64,000 nt of DNA from Flavobacterium glaciei (GTDB lineage: Bacteria > Bacteroidota > Bacteroidia > Flavobacteriales > Flavobacteriaceae). Below, piece after piece: positions 47,831-55,503 of the stretch (positions are counted from its first letter, which is position 1; each line of letters begins with the position of its first letter). The stretch covers positions 62,001 to 126,000 of the forward strand of contig NZ_QQBA01000008.1 in the NCBI RefSeq assembly GCF_003350545.1, read 5' to 3'. The translations under genes were made by a program, and so were the position numbers. Below the pieces are notes generated by a model. That model did not search any database. It had not been told where the DNA came from and worked only from the letters and a program-made list of their open reading frames with translations.

Positions 47831-47894
47831 CCATATAAGTCATATAAGCGATTGTTTAGCAGCTAACATAAATATTCTTATATGACTTATATGG
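47831..47894. repeat. Perfect 18-bp inverted repeat after topB
   Basis: CCATATAAGTCATATAAG (47831-47848) is exactly reverse-complementary to 47877-47894. The 28-nt loop contains a smaller imperfect hairpin. It starts 8 bp past the topB stop; on the minus strand the hairpin is followed by TTAAGTTTTTTT, so it could also end the topB transcript. Confidence 0.85.
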
Positions 47895-47901
47895 GGAAAA
47901 A

Positions 47902-50208
47902 TTAAACACTGGCTTTTAAAATAGTATAAACTAATTCCTTCGTAGGTTTTTGATCTTTTAGTTTCAATCGGACAGTGTCAAAAGTGACTTTGAAATAACA
48001 TCCCAATTTATAGTGACTGCAACCATAGGCTGTTTTTCCTTTTAGAATCGTTCCTTTCTGGCATTTCGGACAGGTTAATTCGTCTGGCACGGTTTTCGCC
48101 AAAGTTTTCTTAGGTTCTAATACGAGTTGGAAATTTTCGTCAAAGCGAAGTAAACCCTCCACAGTGTCGGCATTGGTTTTGAAATCTTTTAAGTTTACGG
48201 TAGAGCCTTTTTGTAGCATTCGCAAGTATTGATTCTCTGATATTTTTTTCTCTGCAAAAGTGTAAGGCAATAAGAAGGTGCAACCCGCTTTATAATCAGA
48301 ACAGCCATACGAAGTTTTCCCTTTGATAAGTGTTCCTTTTTTACATTTTGGACAGGCTTCCGCCAAAATTCCGGCTGCTTTCTTTTTCTCGACTTTTACC
48401 ACTTCTTTTTGAACGCTTCCCGCATGCGAAATATTGGCGCGTCTGGTTTCGCTGCGTACTTCATTAACTAAAGTTTCGACCATGTTTTTCATGTTCTTGA
48501 TGAAAGAACCTGCGGTAAAAGTTCCTTTTTCGATATCTTTCAACTGCTTTTCCCATGAACCCGTCAGTTCAGCTGACTTTACCAGTTCATTTTGAATGGT
48601 ATCAATCAGTTGAATCCCCGTAGGTGTTGGCAAAACCTGTTTTTTGTTTCTTACTATGTACTGGCGTCTAAAAAGCGTTTCTATGATATTGGCTCGCGTT
48701 GACGGGCGACCAATACCGTTTTCTTTCATCAATTCCCTTAAATCTTCATCATCCACTTGTTTTCCGGCGGTTTCCATGGCGCGCAACAAGGTAGCTTCGG
48801 TAAATTGATTGGGTGGTTTAGTTTCTTTTTCTAAAAACGAAGGTAGGTGAGGACCTTTTTCGCCCACAACAAAACTAGGTAAGATATCGGCTTCTTTTTC
48901 TTTGGCGTTTGTGCTGAGCGCAGTCGAAGCATCAAAAACGATACGAAATCCCTTTTTCAAGATTTCTTTTCCGGAAGTTTTAAATAAAACATCGGCAGCT
49001 TTTCCGACTACGGTAGTATTGGCAACCAAACAATCGTCATAAAACACGGCAATAAAACGTTTGGTAATGATATCATAAACCTGTTGCTGATTGTACTGCA
49101 AATTATTTTGTACGCCCGTTGGAATAATGGCGTGGTGATCCGTTACTTTTTTATCGTTGAAAACCTTGGGCGATTTTTTTATCTTTTTTTCCAAAAGCGG
49201 CTGCGTCAACGCAGTATAATTAGTCAGGTTTTTCAGAATCCCAGGTACTTTTGGATATACATCATTTGGTAAAAATGTGGTATCGACTCTAGGATAGGTA
49301 ACTACTTTTTGCTCGTACAAAGTCTGCACAATTTTAAGCGTTTCGTCTGCCGTAAAACCAAATTTGGTATTGCAAAACACTTGTAAACCTGTTAAATCAA
49401 ATAGTTTTGGTGCAAACTCATTACCGTTCTTTTTTTCGACAGAAACAATTTCGAACTCACTTTCCTTGACTTTATTGGCGAGTAATTCACCATCTTCTTT
49501 TTTCAAAAAACGACCTTCCTCATAACTGAAAAGTGTTTCTCTGTACAAGGTTTGTAATTCCCAATACGGTTGCGGTTTGAAATTTTCAATTTCTTTGAAT
49601 CGGTCCACGACCATTGCCAATGTTGGGGTTTGCACCCTTCCAATAGACAAAACTTGTTTGTAGCCACCGTGTTTTACGGTGTACAATCGCGTGGCATTCA
49701 TACCCAGTAACCAGTCGCCTATGGCTCTGGAAAATCCCGCATAGTATAAATTATCGTAGTTGGCGGATGGTTTTAAGTTTTGGAAACCTTCTTTGATGGC
49801 TTCGGTTGTCAGGGACGAAATCCACAAGCGCTGTACTTCGCCTTTGTATTGTGCTTCATTCATTACCCAGCGCTGAATGAGTTCTCCTTCTTGCCCGGCA
49901 TCCCCGCAGTTGATGACCAAATCAGCTTTGTCGAACAAACTTTTTATGATTCTGAATTGCTTTTGAATCCCCGAATTCTCCACCACTTTCGTCTCAAATT
50001 TGTCGGGAAGCATCGGTAAGTTGTTGAGGTCCCAGCTTTTCCAGTGCGGTTTGTAATCGTTTGGTTCTTTCAAGGTACATAAATGACCAAAAGTGTATGT
50101 GACCTGATAACCGTTGCCTTCATAATAGCCATCGTGCTTGGTATTGGCTCCCAAAACGGATGCGATTTCTCTTGCTACACTTGGTTTTTCGGCAATACAG
50201 ACCTTCAT
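47902..50208 (-). CDS. topB: DNA topoisomerase III
   Basis: A type IA topoisomerase of 768 residues. The Toprim domain opens MKVCIAEKPSVAREIASVLG and holds NCGDAGQEGELI near residue 99 (the acidic DxD site appears as DAGQEGE). SIGRVQTPTLAMVVDRF and VTYPRVDTTFLPNDV follow, the latter containing the active-site tyrosine. ENGIGRPSTRANIIETL is another family block. Two C-terminal zinc-ribbon-like repeats (CPKCKKGTLIKGKTSYGCSD and CPKCQKGTILKGKTAYGCSH) end the protein. The region upstream includes a conserved-looking element at 50303-50402 in the same orientation. Confidence 0.94.
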   Translation of the reverse strand: MKVCIAEKPSVAREIASVLGANTKHDGYYEGNGYQVTYTFGHLCTLKEPNDYKPHWKSWDLNNLPMLPDKFETKVVENSGIQKQFRIIKSLFDKADLVINCGDAGQEGELIQRWVMNEAQYKGEVQRLWISSLTTEAIKEGFQNLKPSANYDNLYYAGFSRAIGDWLLGMNATRLYTVKHGGYKQVLSIGRVQTPTLAMVVDRFKEIENFKPQPYWELQTLYRETLFSYEEGRFLKKEDGELLANKVKESEFEIVSVEKKNGNEFAPKLFDLTGLQVFCNTKFGFTADETLKIVQTLYEQKVVTYPRVDTTFLPNDVYPKVPGILKNLTNYTALTQPLLEKKIKKSPKVFNDKKVTDHHAIIPTGVQNNLQYNQQQVYDIITKRFIAVFYDDCLVANTTVVGKAADVLFKTSGKEILKKGFRIVFDASTALSTNAKEKEADILPSFVVGEKGPHLPSFLEKETKPPNQFTEATLLRAMETAGKQVDDEDLRELMKENGIGRPSTRANIIETLFRRQYIVRNKKQVLPTPTGIQLIDTIQNELVKSAELTGSWEKQLKDIEKGTFTAGSFIKNMKNMVETLVNEVRSETRRANISHAGSVQKEVVKVEKKKAAGILAEACPKCKKGTLIKGKTSYGCSDYKAGCTFLLPYTFAEKKISENQYLRMLQKGSTVNLKDFKTNADTVEGLLRFDENFQLVLEPKKTLAKTVPDELTCPKCQKGTILKGKTAYGCSHYKLGCYFKVTFDTVRLKLKDQKPTKELVYTILKASV

Positions 50209-50587
50209 TTTTCCCTATTGATTTAAGGGTGCAAATTAGGAATTTAGAAATTGGTATTAAAAATAAATCTATAGGAGTTTTGAACGGCTTGGGTGTACTA
50301 TTTTTTAGGAGCAGAACAATTTTTTTTTTCAGTAACGAATCGTCCTGCTGTCCGCTGTATCTCTGCGCTACGCTTCGAGGATGCCGCTTCCATCAGGGCT
50401 ATTGATTTCTTTTTGTTTTCAAAAAAAAGTAAATAGATAAAAGATTGGAAACAGATTTTATCACACATACTATGAAAAAAAAATGGCTCAACTTTAATAA
50501 AAAAGTCAAACCTTTATTTTTTATTATTAGATTATTTTTGAATCGTATTTCTTATAAAAGTAACCTTAAATATAGGGTAAGAATTAG
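50209..50587. other. 379-bp region between topB and the small ORF
   Basis: It holds the structured-looking element 50303-50402 and otherwise AT-rich sequence. No other coding region was recognised. Confidence 0.55.
50303..50402 (-). ncRNA. Structured intergenic element A (possible Flavo-1-like RNA)
   Basis: On the minus strand it begins AGCCCTGATGGAAGCGGCAT, continues with a variable hairpin, then AGCGGACAGCAGGA and, after a spacer, GCTCCTAAAA. The same blocks in the same order occur at 55237-55330. The two blocks CCTG and CAGG can pair to close the structure. It resembles a widespread flavobacterial intergenic motif; whether it belongs to the Rfam Flavo-1 family could not be tested. It lies in the likely topB leader in sense orientation. 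Confidence 0.5.
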
Positions 50588-50734
50588 TTATAGTTTTATT
50601 TTTACAATCTTATTATCTTGAATAATAACAAGTTCGCTTTTACGTTCTTTTTTGAAATCAAGCATTTTCTCATATGCTTTTTCAAGTCCTTTTATGATTT
50701 TATTTCTGCGCTCTATTTTTGATTCAGTTGTCAT
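50588..50734 (-). CDS. 48-residue ORF overlapping the zeta-like kinase gene
   Basis: The frame reads MTTESKIERRNKIIKGLEKA, then a middle stretch with YEKMLDFKKERKSELVI and the ending IQDNKIVKIKL. Its ATG overlaps the TGA of the kinase gene (ATGA at 50734-50731), a coupling typical of real operon partners. It is basic, predicted mostly helical with a final short beta stretch, and has no signal peptide. Not recognised as a known antitoxin; a partner or regulator of the kinase is inferred from position only. Confidence 0.6.
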   Translation of the reverse strand: MTTESKIERRNKIIKGLEKAYEKMLDFKKERKSELVIIQDNKIVKIKL

Positions 50735-51306
50735 AAGTAATTTTCTAATTCATTAAACTTTTGTGCATCAAGAATTATTAATTCATCGCTACTAGATTTT
50801 TCAGCTATTAATTTATGCTTACCTTCTGAATTATCAAAGATAAGAACTTGATCCATAATTGGTAGATAAATTTCGAATAAGTTTTTTATTCCTTTCATAT
50901 ATCTTCTTTCAATAACATCAGTGGGGATATTATGACCGCCTTCCATAACCCTCGTTTTTACCCTTTCTATTGCTAATTCAGGATTTTTTAACCAAAAAAA
51001 AAGTAAGGTAACGTTGTAATTATTTCTTTTGGCTTCAAGAACTTTGTTTTTGTAACTTTTTGTTGAAAGAGTGGTTTCAAAGGCAAAATTTTCATTTTGT
51101 TGAAGTAACTCATTGACTCGGTGTAGCATAATTCGTCCGGCTTCAAAAGCTACTTTTTCGGGTTGGAAAGGAGAAAGACCTTTAGCGATTTCATCAGCAT
51201 TTACAAACTCCTTACAATCCAAAATTTCAGGTAAGATTGTAAAGGATGCAGTAGTTTTTCCGGCTCCGTTGCATCCTGCGATTATATATAAATTTTTTTC
51301 CTCCAT
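50731..51306 (-). CDS. Zeta-toxin-like P-loop kinase
   Basis: 191 residues from the ATG at 51306 (MEEKNLYIIAG). Walker A GCNGAGKTTASFTI near residue 12, followed by the stretch EFVNADEIAKGLSPFQPE and the segment FAFETTLSTKSYKNKV, is the arrangement of the zeta toxin/UNAG-kinase group, where the Asp and Glu-Thr-Thr residues help bind the sugar nucleotide. IERRYMKGIKNLF near the C-terminus is also typical. The usual target is UDP-N-acetylglucosamine, but the real substrate is untested, and many chromosomal members may not be toxins. It is followed by an overlapping small ORF. A longer open frame from 51351 crosses its -7 box and is rejected. Confidence 0.75.
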   Translation of the reverse strand: MEEKNLYIIAGCNGAGKTTASFTILPEILDCKEFVNADEIAKGLSPFQPEKVAFEAGRIMLHRVNELLQQNENFAFETTLSTKSYKNKVLEAKRNNYNVTLLFFWLKNPELAIERVKTRVMEGGHNIPTDVIERRYMKGIKNLFEIYLPIMDQVLIFDNSEGKHKLIAEKSSSDELIILDAQKFNELENYL

Positions 51307-51313
51307 AACTACA

Positions 51314-51345
51314 CAAATATAAATAAATTCAATCAATATATTGAT
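51314..51345 (-). promoter_or_regulatory. -7 box and palindrome upstream of the zeta-like kinase
   Basis: On the minus strand TATATTTG (51321-51314) ends just 7 nt before the ATG, so transcripts should be leaderless or nearly so. A perfect 14-bp palindrome ATCAATATATTGAT (51332-51345) lies just upstream of it and could be an operator. Confidence 0.5.
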
Positions 51346-51807
51346 AATCAATTGAATTCGGTGCTCATAGCATTTTACCCCTAATACTATTGTGATTTAA
51401 TCATTTCTCAGTCAGTCTTTGCACCAAAAAAAAATCAATGGCTTATCATAAATATCGTTTTTTGTTATGTATTACCTGCTTTTGTTTATGGGTACAGATT
51501 AGACCCGTGCTATAGCAAATTGTCGAAGTAATTATGTGTTAACGCTTTTTGATATCAGATTGATTGGGCTACCTTATCGCGAGTAACGAAGTAATCCCTT
51601 CCAGTTTGTTATTCATTGTCGTGTTCACGGATGGCAATTCTGTGCTGAAGATTGTGGGTATCTTAGTGATTGGTAATTTATTTAACTACGGTGACGATTG
51701 TTAGGAATGGAACAATTGATAAAATAAATTATTGAACTGCAAATTAGTTTTAGATAACGTTGTCTAGTATATATTGCAGTTGCTATCTGAAGTTTAAAAT
51801 CAAAAAA
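51346..51807. other. Gap between the kinase and fasciclin genes
   Basis: No gene was found. 51576-51665 is a decayed copy of the 'CGAGNAACGAAGNAATCCC' repeat also seen at 53169. An ACTGCAA/TTGCAGT inverted pair bounds 51736-51780. The rest appears non-coding. Confidence 0.5.
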
Positions 51808-51835
51808 AAACCGTTACAAAAAATTGCAACGGTTT
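51808..51835 (-). terminator. Terminator after the fasciclin gene
   Basis: The stem AAACCGTTACAA/TTGCAACGGTTT (one G-T pair) with a T run on the minus strand. Confidence 0.82.
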
Positions 51836-51856
51836 TAGAATTAATGAATTAAAACC

Positions 51857-52441
51857 TTATTTTGGCATAACAACACTGTCGATTGCATGTATTACTCCGT
51901 TTGAAGCAGACACATCAGCTAGAACAACTGTAGAAGTTCCTCCATTTGCATCTGTCAATAACACTTTTCCGTCATTCAAACTCAAAACAATAGTTCCACC
52001 TTGAACAGTTGTTACAGTATATTTTCCATTGTTTTTGTTTATTGCATCAATTACAGTAGCTGCATCAAATTTTCCAGCTACAACATGATACGTTAATACT
52101 GCTTTCAATTTGTCTAAACTTTCTGGTTTTAACAAACCATCAACAGTTCCTGCTGGAAGTTTTGCAAATGCAGCGTTATTAGGTGCAAAAACTGTAAAAG
52201 GACCTTCGCTACTTAACGTTTCAACTAATCCTGCTGCTTTTACTGCAGTAACTAATGTTGAGAAATCTGCATTTCCTGCCGCTACATCTACAATAGTTGA
52301 TGACTCTACAACAACGGTAGTGTCCATAGCTACTGCTGTAGAATCAGTCATTTCTGTAGATTCTGCTTGTTTTTTTTCTCCACAAGAAGTAGTAATCACT
52401 CCTAATAATACAAATGCGCTAATTGTTTTTACTAATTTCAT
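51857..52441 (-). CDS. Fasciclin (FAS1) domain lipoprotein
   Basis: 194 residues from the ATG at 52441; a TTG at 52447 is also in frame but less likely. MKLVKTISAFVLLGVITTSC is a lipoprotein signal with the cysteine at residue 20, then a Thr/Ser/Val-rich linker to about 60, then one FAS1 domain: NADFSTLVTAVKAAGLVETL, GPFTVFAPNNAAFAKLP, YHVVAGKF and SNGVIHAIDSVVMPK are its H1 and H2 boxes and YH motif. Such proteins mediate adhesion or remain surface-exposed; the ligand is unknown. A -7 box TACATTTG is at 52475-52482. Confidence 0.9.
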   Translation of the reverse strand: MKLVKTISAFVLLGVITTSCGEKKQAESTEMTDSTAVAMDTTVVVESSTIVDVAAGNADFSTLVTAVKAAGLVETLSSEGPFTVFAPNNAAFAKLPAGTVDGLLKPESLDKLKAVLTYHVVAGKFDAATVIDAINKNNGKYTVTTVQGGTIVLSLNDGKVLLTDANGGTSTVVLADVSASNGVIHAIDSVVMPK

Positions 52442-52474
52442 AGTCAATGTTTTAAGTTTAAATTATTTAGATTT

Positions 52475-52482
52475 CAAATGTA
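52475..52482 (-). promoter_or_regulatory. -7 box of the fasciclin gene
   Basis: On the minus strand TACATTTG matches TAnnTTTG, 33 nt before the ATG. No TTG -33 element is evident. Confidence 0.45.
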
Positions 52483-52626
52483 CACATTAAAAACCGTTGT
52501 TTAATCTTTTTAACAAATAATTAAACAAAAATATATTTACACTATTATTAATGGAGATTGATTTTATTTATAAATCTTCAACGTTGTAATAAAAAGTAGA
52601 GAATTATTTAAAGAATAAATAAAAAA

Positions 52627-52655
52627 AAGCGGTAACCTTTTATAAAGCACCGCTT
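52627..52655 (-). terminator. Terminator after the gene at 52677
   Basis: The stem AAGCGGT/ACCGCTT with inner pairing is followed by a T run on the minus strand. Confidence 0.78.
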
Positions 52656-52676
52656 GTTGGGGAATATTATGCAGGA

Positions 52677-53105
52677 TTATATTTTAAACATATCCAGTCG
52701 TTGCATCCAGGGAATTTCTGATTCAACAAACGTAATTTTGGTCTGGATGATTCGGTCACTTTTATCTCTGGGATTTTTAGTTATGAATCTCGCCTTAGAT
52801 GTATTGAAATCCAACGTGTATTTTTCATCAAAGTCTTCTTGTTTGTTGCTAGAGAAAGTAATCACATTGTCTTTCGCAGTCCATTTTCCTTTTCCGTATT
52901 TATTTACTTCAGGTGGAAACCCGTTTTTGATTTTAGAATACGAATGAAATACAAATGTTCCATCTTGATGTAAGGTCAATTTGTATTCAATGAAATGATC
53001 GCCTGCTGTGCCCAAAGTACGATTGTAATCACCAGCAAGTCCGTTCGATTGCGCAAATGTTGTAAGACTGAACAGTACAAGTAATGTAGTTAGTAGTGAT
53101 TTCAT
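52677..53105 (-). CDS. Secreted protein of unknown function, lipocalin-like
   Basis: A 142-residue protein with signal peptide MKSLLTTLLVLFSLTTFAQ. The mature part alternates short beta strands (YKLTLHQDGTFVFHSYSK, GKGKWTAKDNVITFSSNK), a pattern seen in small lipocalin-like or META-type proteins, and has no catalytic motif. No name is given. It stands alone, with a terminator after it and the repeat block 53169-53840 upstream. Confidence 0.75.
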   Translation of the reverse strand: MKSLLTTLLVLFSLTTFAQSNGLAGDYNRTLGTAGDHFIEYKLTLHQDGTFVFHSYSKIKNGFPPEVNKYGKGKWTAKDNVITFSSNKQEDFDEKYTLDFNTSKARFITKNPRDKSDRIIQTKITFVESEIPWMQRLDMFKI

Positions 53106-53168
53106 TGGTTTGTTTAATGGTTCGTACTTATTTGCTGTTTTGGTTTATTTGTTAGCGTTAGGCTTAAG

Positions 53169-53270
53169 TCATTCCGAGGAACGAAGCAATCCCTCCCAGT
53201 TTGGCTAATATTTATTCGCTTCTCGTTGCGGGGACAGTTTGCTAAACTGAGCTAACGATTGTGGATATCC
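53169..53270. repeat. Dispersed 'GAGGAACGAAGCAATCCC' repeat
   Basis: ATTCCGAGGAACGAAGCAAT followed by CCCTCCCAGTTTGG and an AT-rich tail corresponds to the decayed copy at 51576-51665. Similar motifs are widespread REP-like sequences in bacterial genomes. Confidence 0.6.
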
Positions 53271-53390
53271 GCGCGAGCGGAGATTCTTAAAATTAAAATG
53301 CCAACGTTGCTAACGCTAAGATAGTACTTTAAATTAAAATTGACACTCGTTGCAAACGAACGCCCAATGTCATTATGTTTAGGAATAACC

Positions 53391-53840
53391 CCCATGATTT
53401 TGTCATTCCGACGAAGGAGGAATGGCAACAAACGAGAGCAACAAACAGAGATTCCTCCTTCGTCGGAATGACAAATAAACTCTTAACTTAATGACATTCA
53501 ACGAGCGCCAGTGGGGTTTGTTGATTATTGGGATGGCTACGAAGTCAGAGACTTTGCAGAGCAGTCACGTTTATAATTCCGGATACGACTTATTAATACT
53601 TCGCAGAGCTTGGATATTCCCATGATTTTGTCATTCCGACGAAGGAGGAATGGCAACAAACGAGAGCAACAAACAGAGATTCCTCCTTCGTCGGAAAGAC
53701 AAATAAACTCTTAACTTAATGACATTCCGTTAGCGCCAGCGGGGTTTGTTGATTATTGGGATGGCTACGAAGTCAGAGACTTCGCAGAGCAGTCACGTTT
53801 ATAATTGCGGATACGACTTATTCATACTTCGCAGAGCTGG
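53391..53840. repeat. Two 228-bp tandem repeats with perfect 21-bp inverted repeats
   Basis: Copy 1 runs 53391-53618 and copy 2 53619-53840 (the last few bases are missing), without indels and with about eight substitutions. Each copy opens with TCATTCCGACGAAGGAGGAA; in copy 1 the 21-bp arms at 53403-53423 and 53451-53471 are perfect reverse complements around a 27-nt spacer. In copy 2 one base in the right arm is changed. No open frame of useful length is inside. The block, with 53169-53270, fills the 53106-53882 gap. Confidence 0.88.
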
Positions 53841-53882
53841 TATTTGAGAGATCGGTTTCCACTAATTCTTTTTTATAAATTA

Positions 53883-54614
53883 TTAAAGCTTATTTTTAGT
53901 TAATTCTGCAATTTTAATTAATAAATCATTACTAGTATCCATACTCAACTGTCTAGTATTTATTAGAATTTGATTTGAATTTTGATAAATGTGAATATTC
54001 TCTCTTTTTTTAAGAATGCTTTCATAATAACTTACACTAAAAATATTCTCTATTTGTTCTTTTTCTAGATAACTTCCACAAGCTAAAATAATAATTTCAA
54101 AAGATTTAAAGAATTTGTTATTTAACATATTTAAGCGTTCAAAATTATCAAATCTTTTAATTTCGCTATATTTCGAAGGAATAAAATTAATTTCACTTAA
54201 AAAAGCATATCTAAAAAATTCATTTTCTGATTTTGGAATTGAAGTATAAATATGATTTAATAAGGTGTAATATTTATTCCAAGTATGACCAGATTTATTT
54301 TTATTCAAATATGGAAAAAACGTATTTATGTAATTTTCACTATCGTAAAATTTATTTTTATTACTTCCAATATTATTTTTTATATAATTATCCCATTCTC
54401 TAGGATTATTTATACTTTCATATTCTAATTGTTTTAAATTATTTTTATCAAACCCCTTTTCTTTACCTAAAATTAAAATTTTAGCATTTGGATTACCAAA
54501 ACCAATAAAGTATGGATTTGGAGAGTTTACATTTTCTGGATTATTATAAAAATTATTACTTTTAATTACAGCGAAATTCACTAAATCTTTAAAACTTTCT
54601 TTATACATTTTCAA
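53883..54614 (-). CDS. Unrecognised 243-residue protein (possible uracil-DNA-glycosylase-like fold)
   Basis: A markedly AT-rich gene (Asn, Lys and Ile abundant) with no signal peptide or membrane segment. GFGNPNAKILILGKEKGFDK near residue 38 has the shape of the first motif of UDG-superfamily proteins, and the C-terminal NTRQLSMDTSNDLLIKIAEL might be the last helix, but the catalytic His-Pro-Ser-type motif is not found, so this is only a suggestion. Its low-GC composition and the repeat block beside it suggest recent acquisition. The orphan gene 54637-55005 is 22 bp upstream on the same strand. Confidence 0.6.
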   Translation of the reverse strand: MKMYKESFKDLVNFAVIKSNNFYNNPENVNSPNPYFIGFGNPNAKILILGKEKGFDKNNLKQLEYESINNPREWDNYIKNNIGSNKNKFYDSENYINTFFPYLNKNKSGHTWNKYYTLLNHIYTSIPKSENEFFRYAFLSEINFIPSKYSEIKRFDNFERLNMLNNKFFKSFEIIILACGSYLEKEQIENIFSVSYYESILKKRENIHIYQNSNQILINTRQLSMDTSNDLLIKIAELTKNKL

Positions 54615-54636
54615 TTGATTTATATTTCAAATTATT

Positions 54637-55005
54637 TTATACGTGTTTTTCATTCCAAGTTTTTTTCAACAACCACCAAGCTAATTTGAAGGGAAAAAAA
54701 AGCAGCCATAAAATAATGCTGAGTAATGAAAATGAACTTTTTTGTTTACTGTAATTTGTTTTTTTTTCATATTCGTTTTTTTGAACTTTTGTTGTTTTAG
54801 GCAATCGAATGGCTTCTATATCGCATACTATTTGATTAGGTTTAATTCTCACACCTGGAAAATGAATTGCTAAAATTGCTAATTTAACTTCATCTCTTTT
54901 TAATCCTGTTAAAGTAGATGCTGTTCTATCGTCTAATTCAATAGTTTTATTAATAATTATTGGACCATTTAATTGTCCAGTACCTCTAAATGTTACTTGT
55001 TTCAT
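54637..55005 (-). CDS. Unrecognised 122-residue protein with C-terminal hydrophobic segment
   Basis: The N-terminal 70 residues are a soluble-looking domain (TFRGTGQLNGPIIINKTIEL and LAIHFPGVRIKPNQIVCDIE); residues 71-92 are lysine-rich and polar; then a hydrophobic stretch LLSIILWLLFFPFKLAWWLL near 95 may anchor it in the membrane, followed by a basic end. No family is recognised. It is 22 bp upstream of the other unknown gene and probably co-transcribed with it. Confidence 0.6.
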   Translation of the reverse strand: MKQVTFRGTGQLNGPIIINKTIELDDRTASTLTGLKRDEVKLAILAIHFPGVRIKPNQIVCDIEAIRLPKTTKVQKNEYEKKTNYSKQKSSFSLLSIILWLLFFPFKLAWWLLKKTWNEKHV

Positions 55006-55448
55006 GTTTTTTTAACTAGCTAGTAATTTACGTATATGTTTGAAGATAAATGACTTATTATCCATAAACTGTGTTGTTTTTTCTGATGAGCGTCATTAGT
55101 TATTTTCAAACATATAACTTTCTTCCGAAAATACTGATAAAAATATATCAGTTTTATATCATTCTCAAAACTACTTCCTTTTGTTTTATCAACTTTACGG
55201 GAAACCGTAAACGCAATTATTTTAACACAAATTCCCTAGCCCTGATGGAAGGGAAAATCCTTTATTGATAAAACGCGAAGCAAGTTTTATCAATAAAGAT
55301 TAGAATGACAGCAGGAAACAGCTCCTAAAAAGAGTTTAACTGGTTAAAAGTTTACTGTTTAAAGTTTCTATCATTGTAGTGTTTGTGTTATCGATGGCTT
55401 TGTGTCTAGAAAGTTTTAAATGGATGGGGAATACGCCAAAAACGAGCC
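55006..55448. other. Gap before prfA
   Basis: Contains the hairpin TTTACGG-GAAA-CCGTAAA (55194-55211, GAAA tetraloop) and element B (55237-55330). No gene was seen. An open frame starting at 55420 runs in frame into prfA but begins upstream of the prfA promoter. Confidence 0.55.
55237..55330 (+). ncRNA. Structured intergenic element B (possible Flavo-1-like RNA)
   Basis: AGCCCTGATGGAAGGG, then a perfect 15-bp hairpin (55260-55274 with 55284-55298, loop GCGAAGCAA), then GACAGCAGGAAACAGCTCCT. The conserved flanks match element A at 50303-50402, while the central hairpin differs in length and sequence, as expected for a structure under selection. It lies upstream of prfA in sense orientation but before its predicted promoter. 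Confidence 0.52.
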
Positions 55449-55479
55449 TTGCAAACTGAATACTTTTTTCGTATTTTTG
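55449..55479 (+). promoter_or_regulatory. Promoter of prfA
   Basis: TTG at 55449-55451, a 20-nt spacer and TATTTTTG at 55472-55479, 24 nt before the ATG at 55504. It rejects the upstream ATG at 55420. Confidence 0.65.
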
Positions 55480-55503
55480 CACTCCAATAAAAGGACTAAG
55501 AAA

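Noticed and set aside
51352..51700. Possible pseudogene remnant upstream of the kinase
   Set aside because: Translations in all frames are broken and match no family I recognise; the REP-like repeat explains part of the stretch.
53391..53840. CRISPR-like array
   Set aside because: There are only two copies of 228 bp in direct tandem without short uniform spacers, and no cas genes are nearby.
55420..55503. Upstream extension of prfA
   Set aside because: The start precedes a well-spaced promoter and would add 28 residues absent from RF1 proteins.
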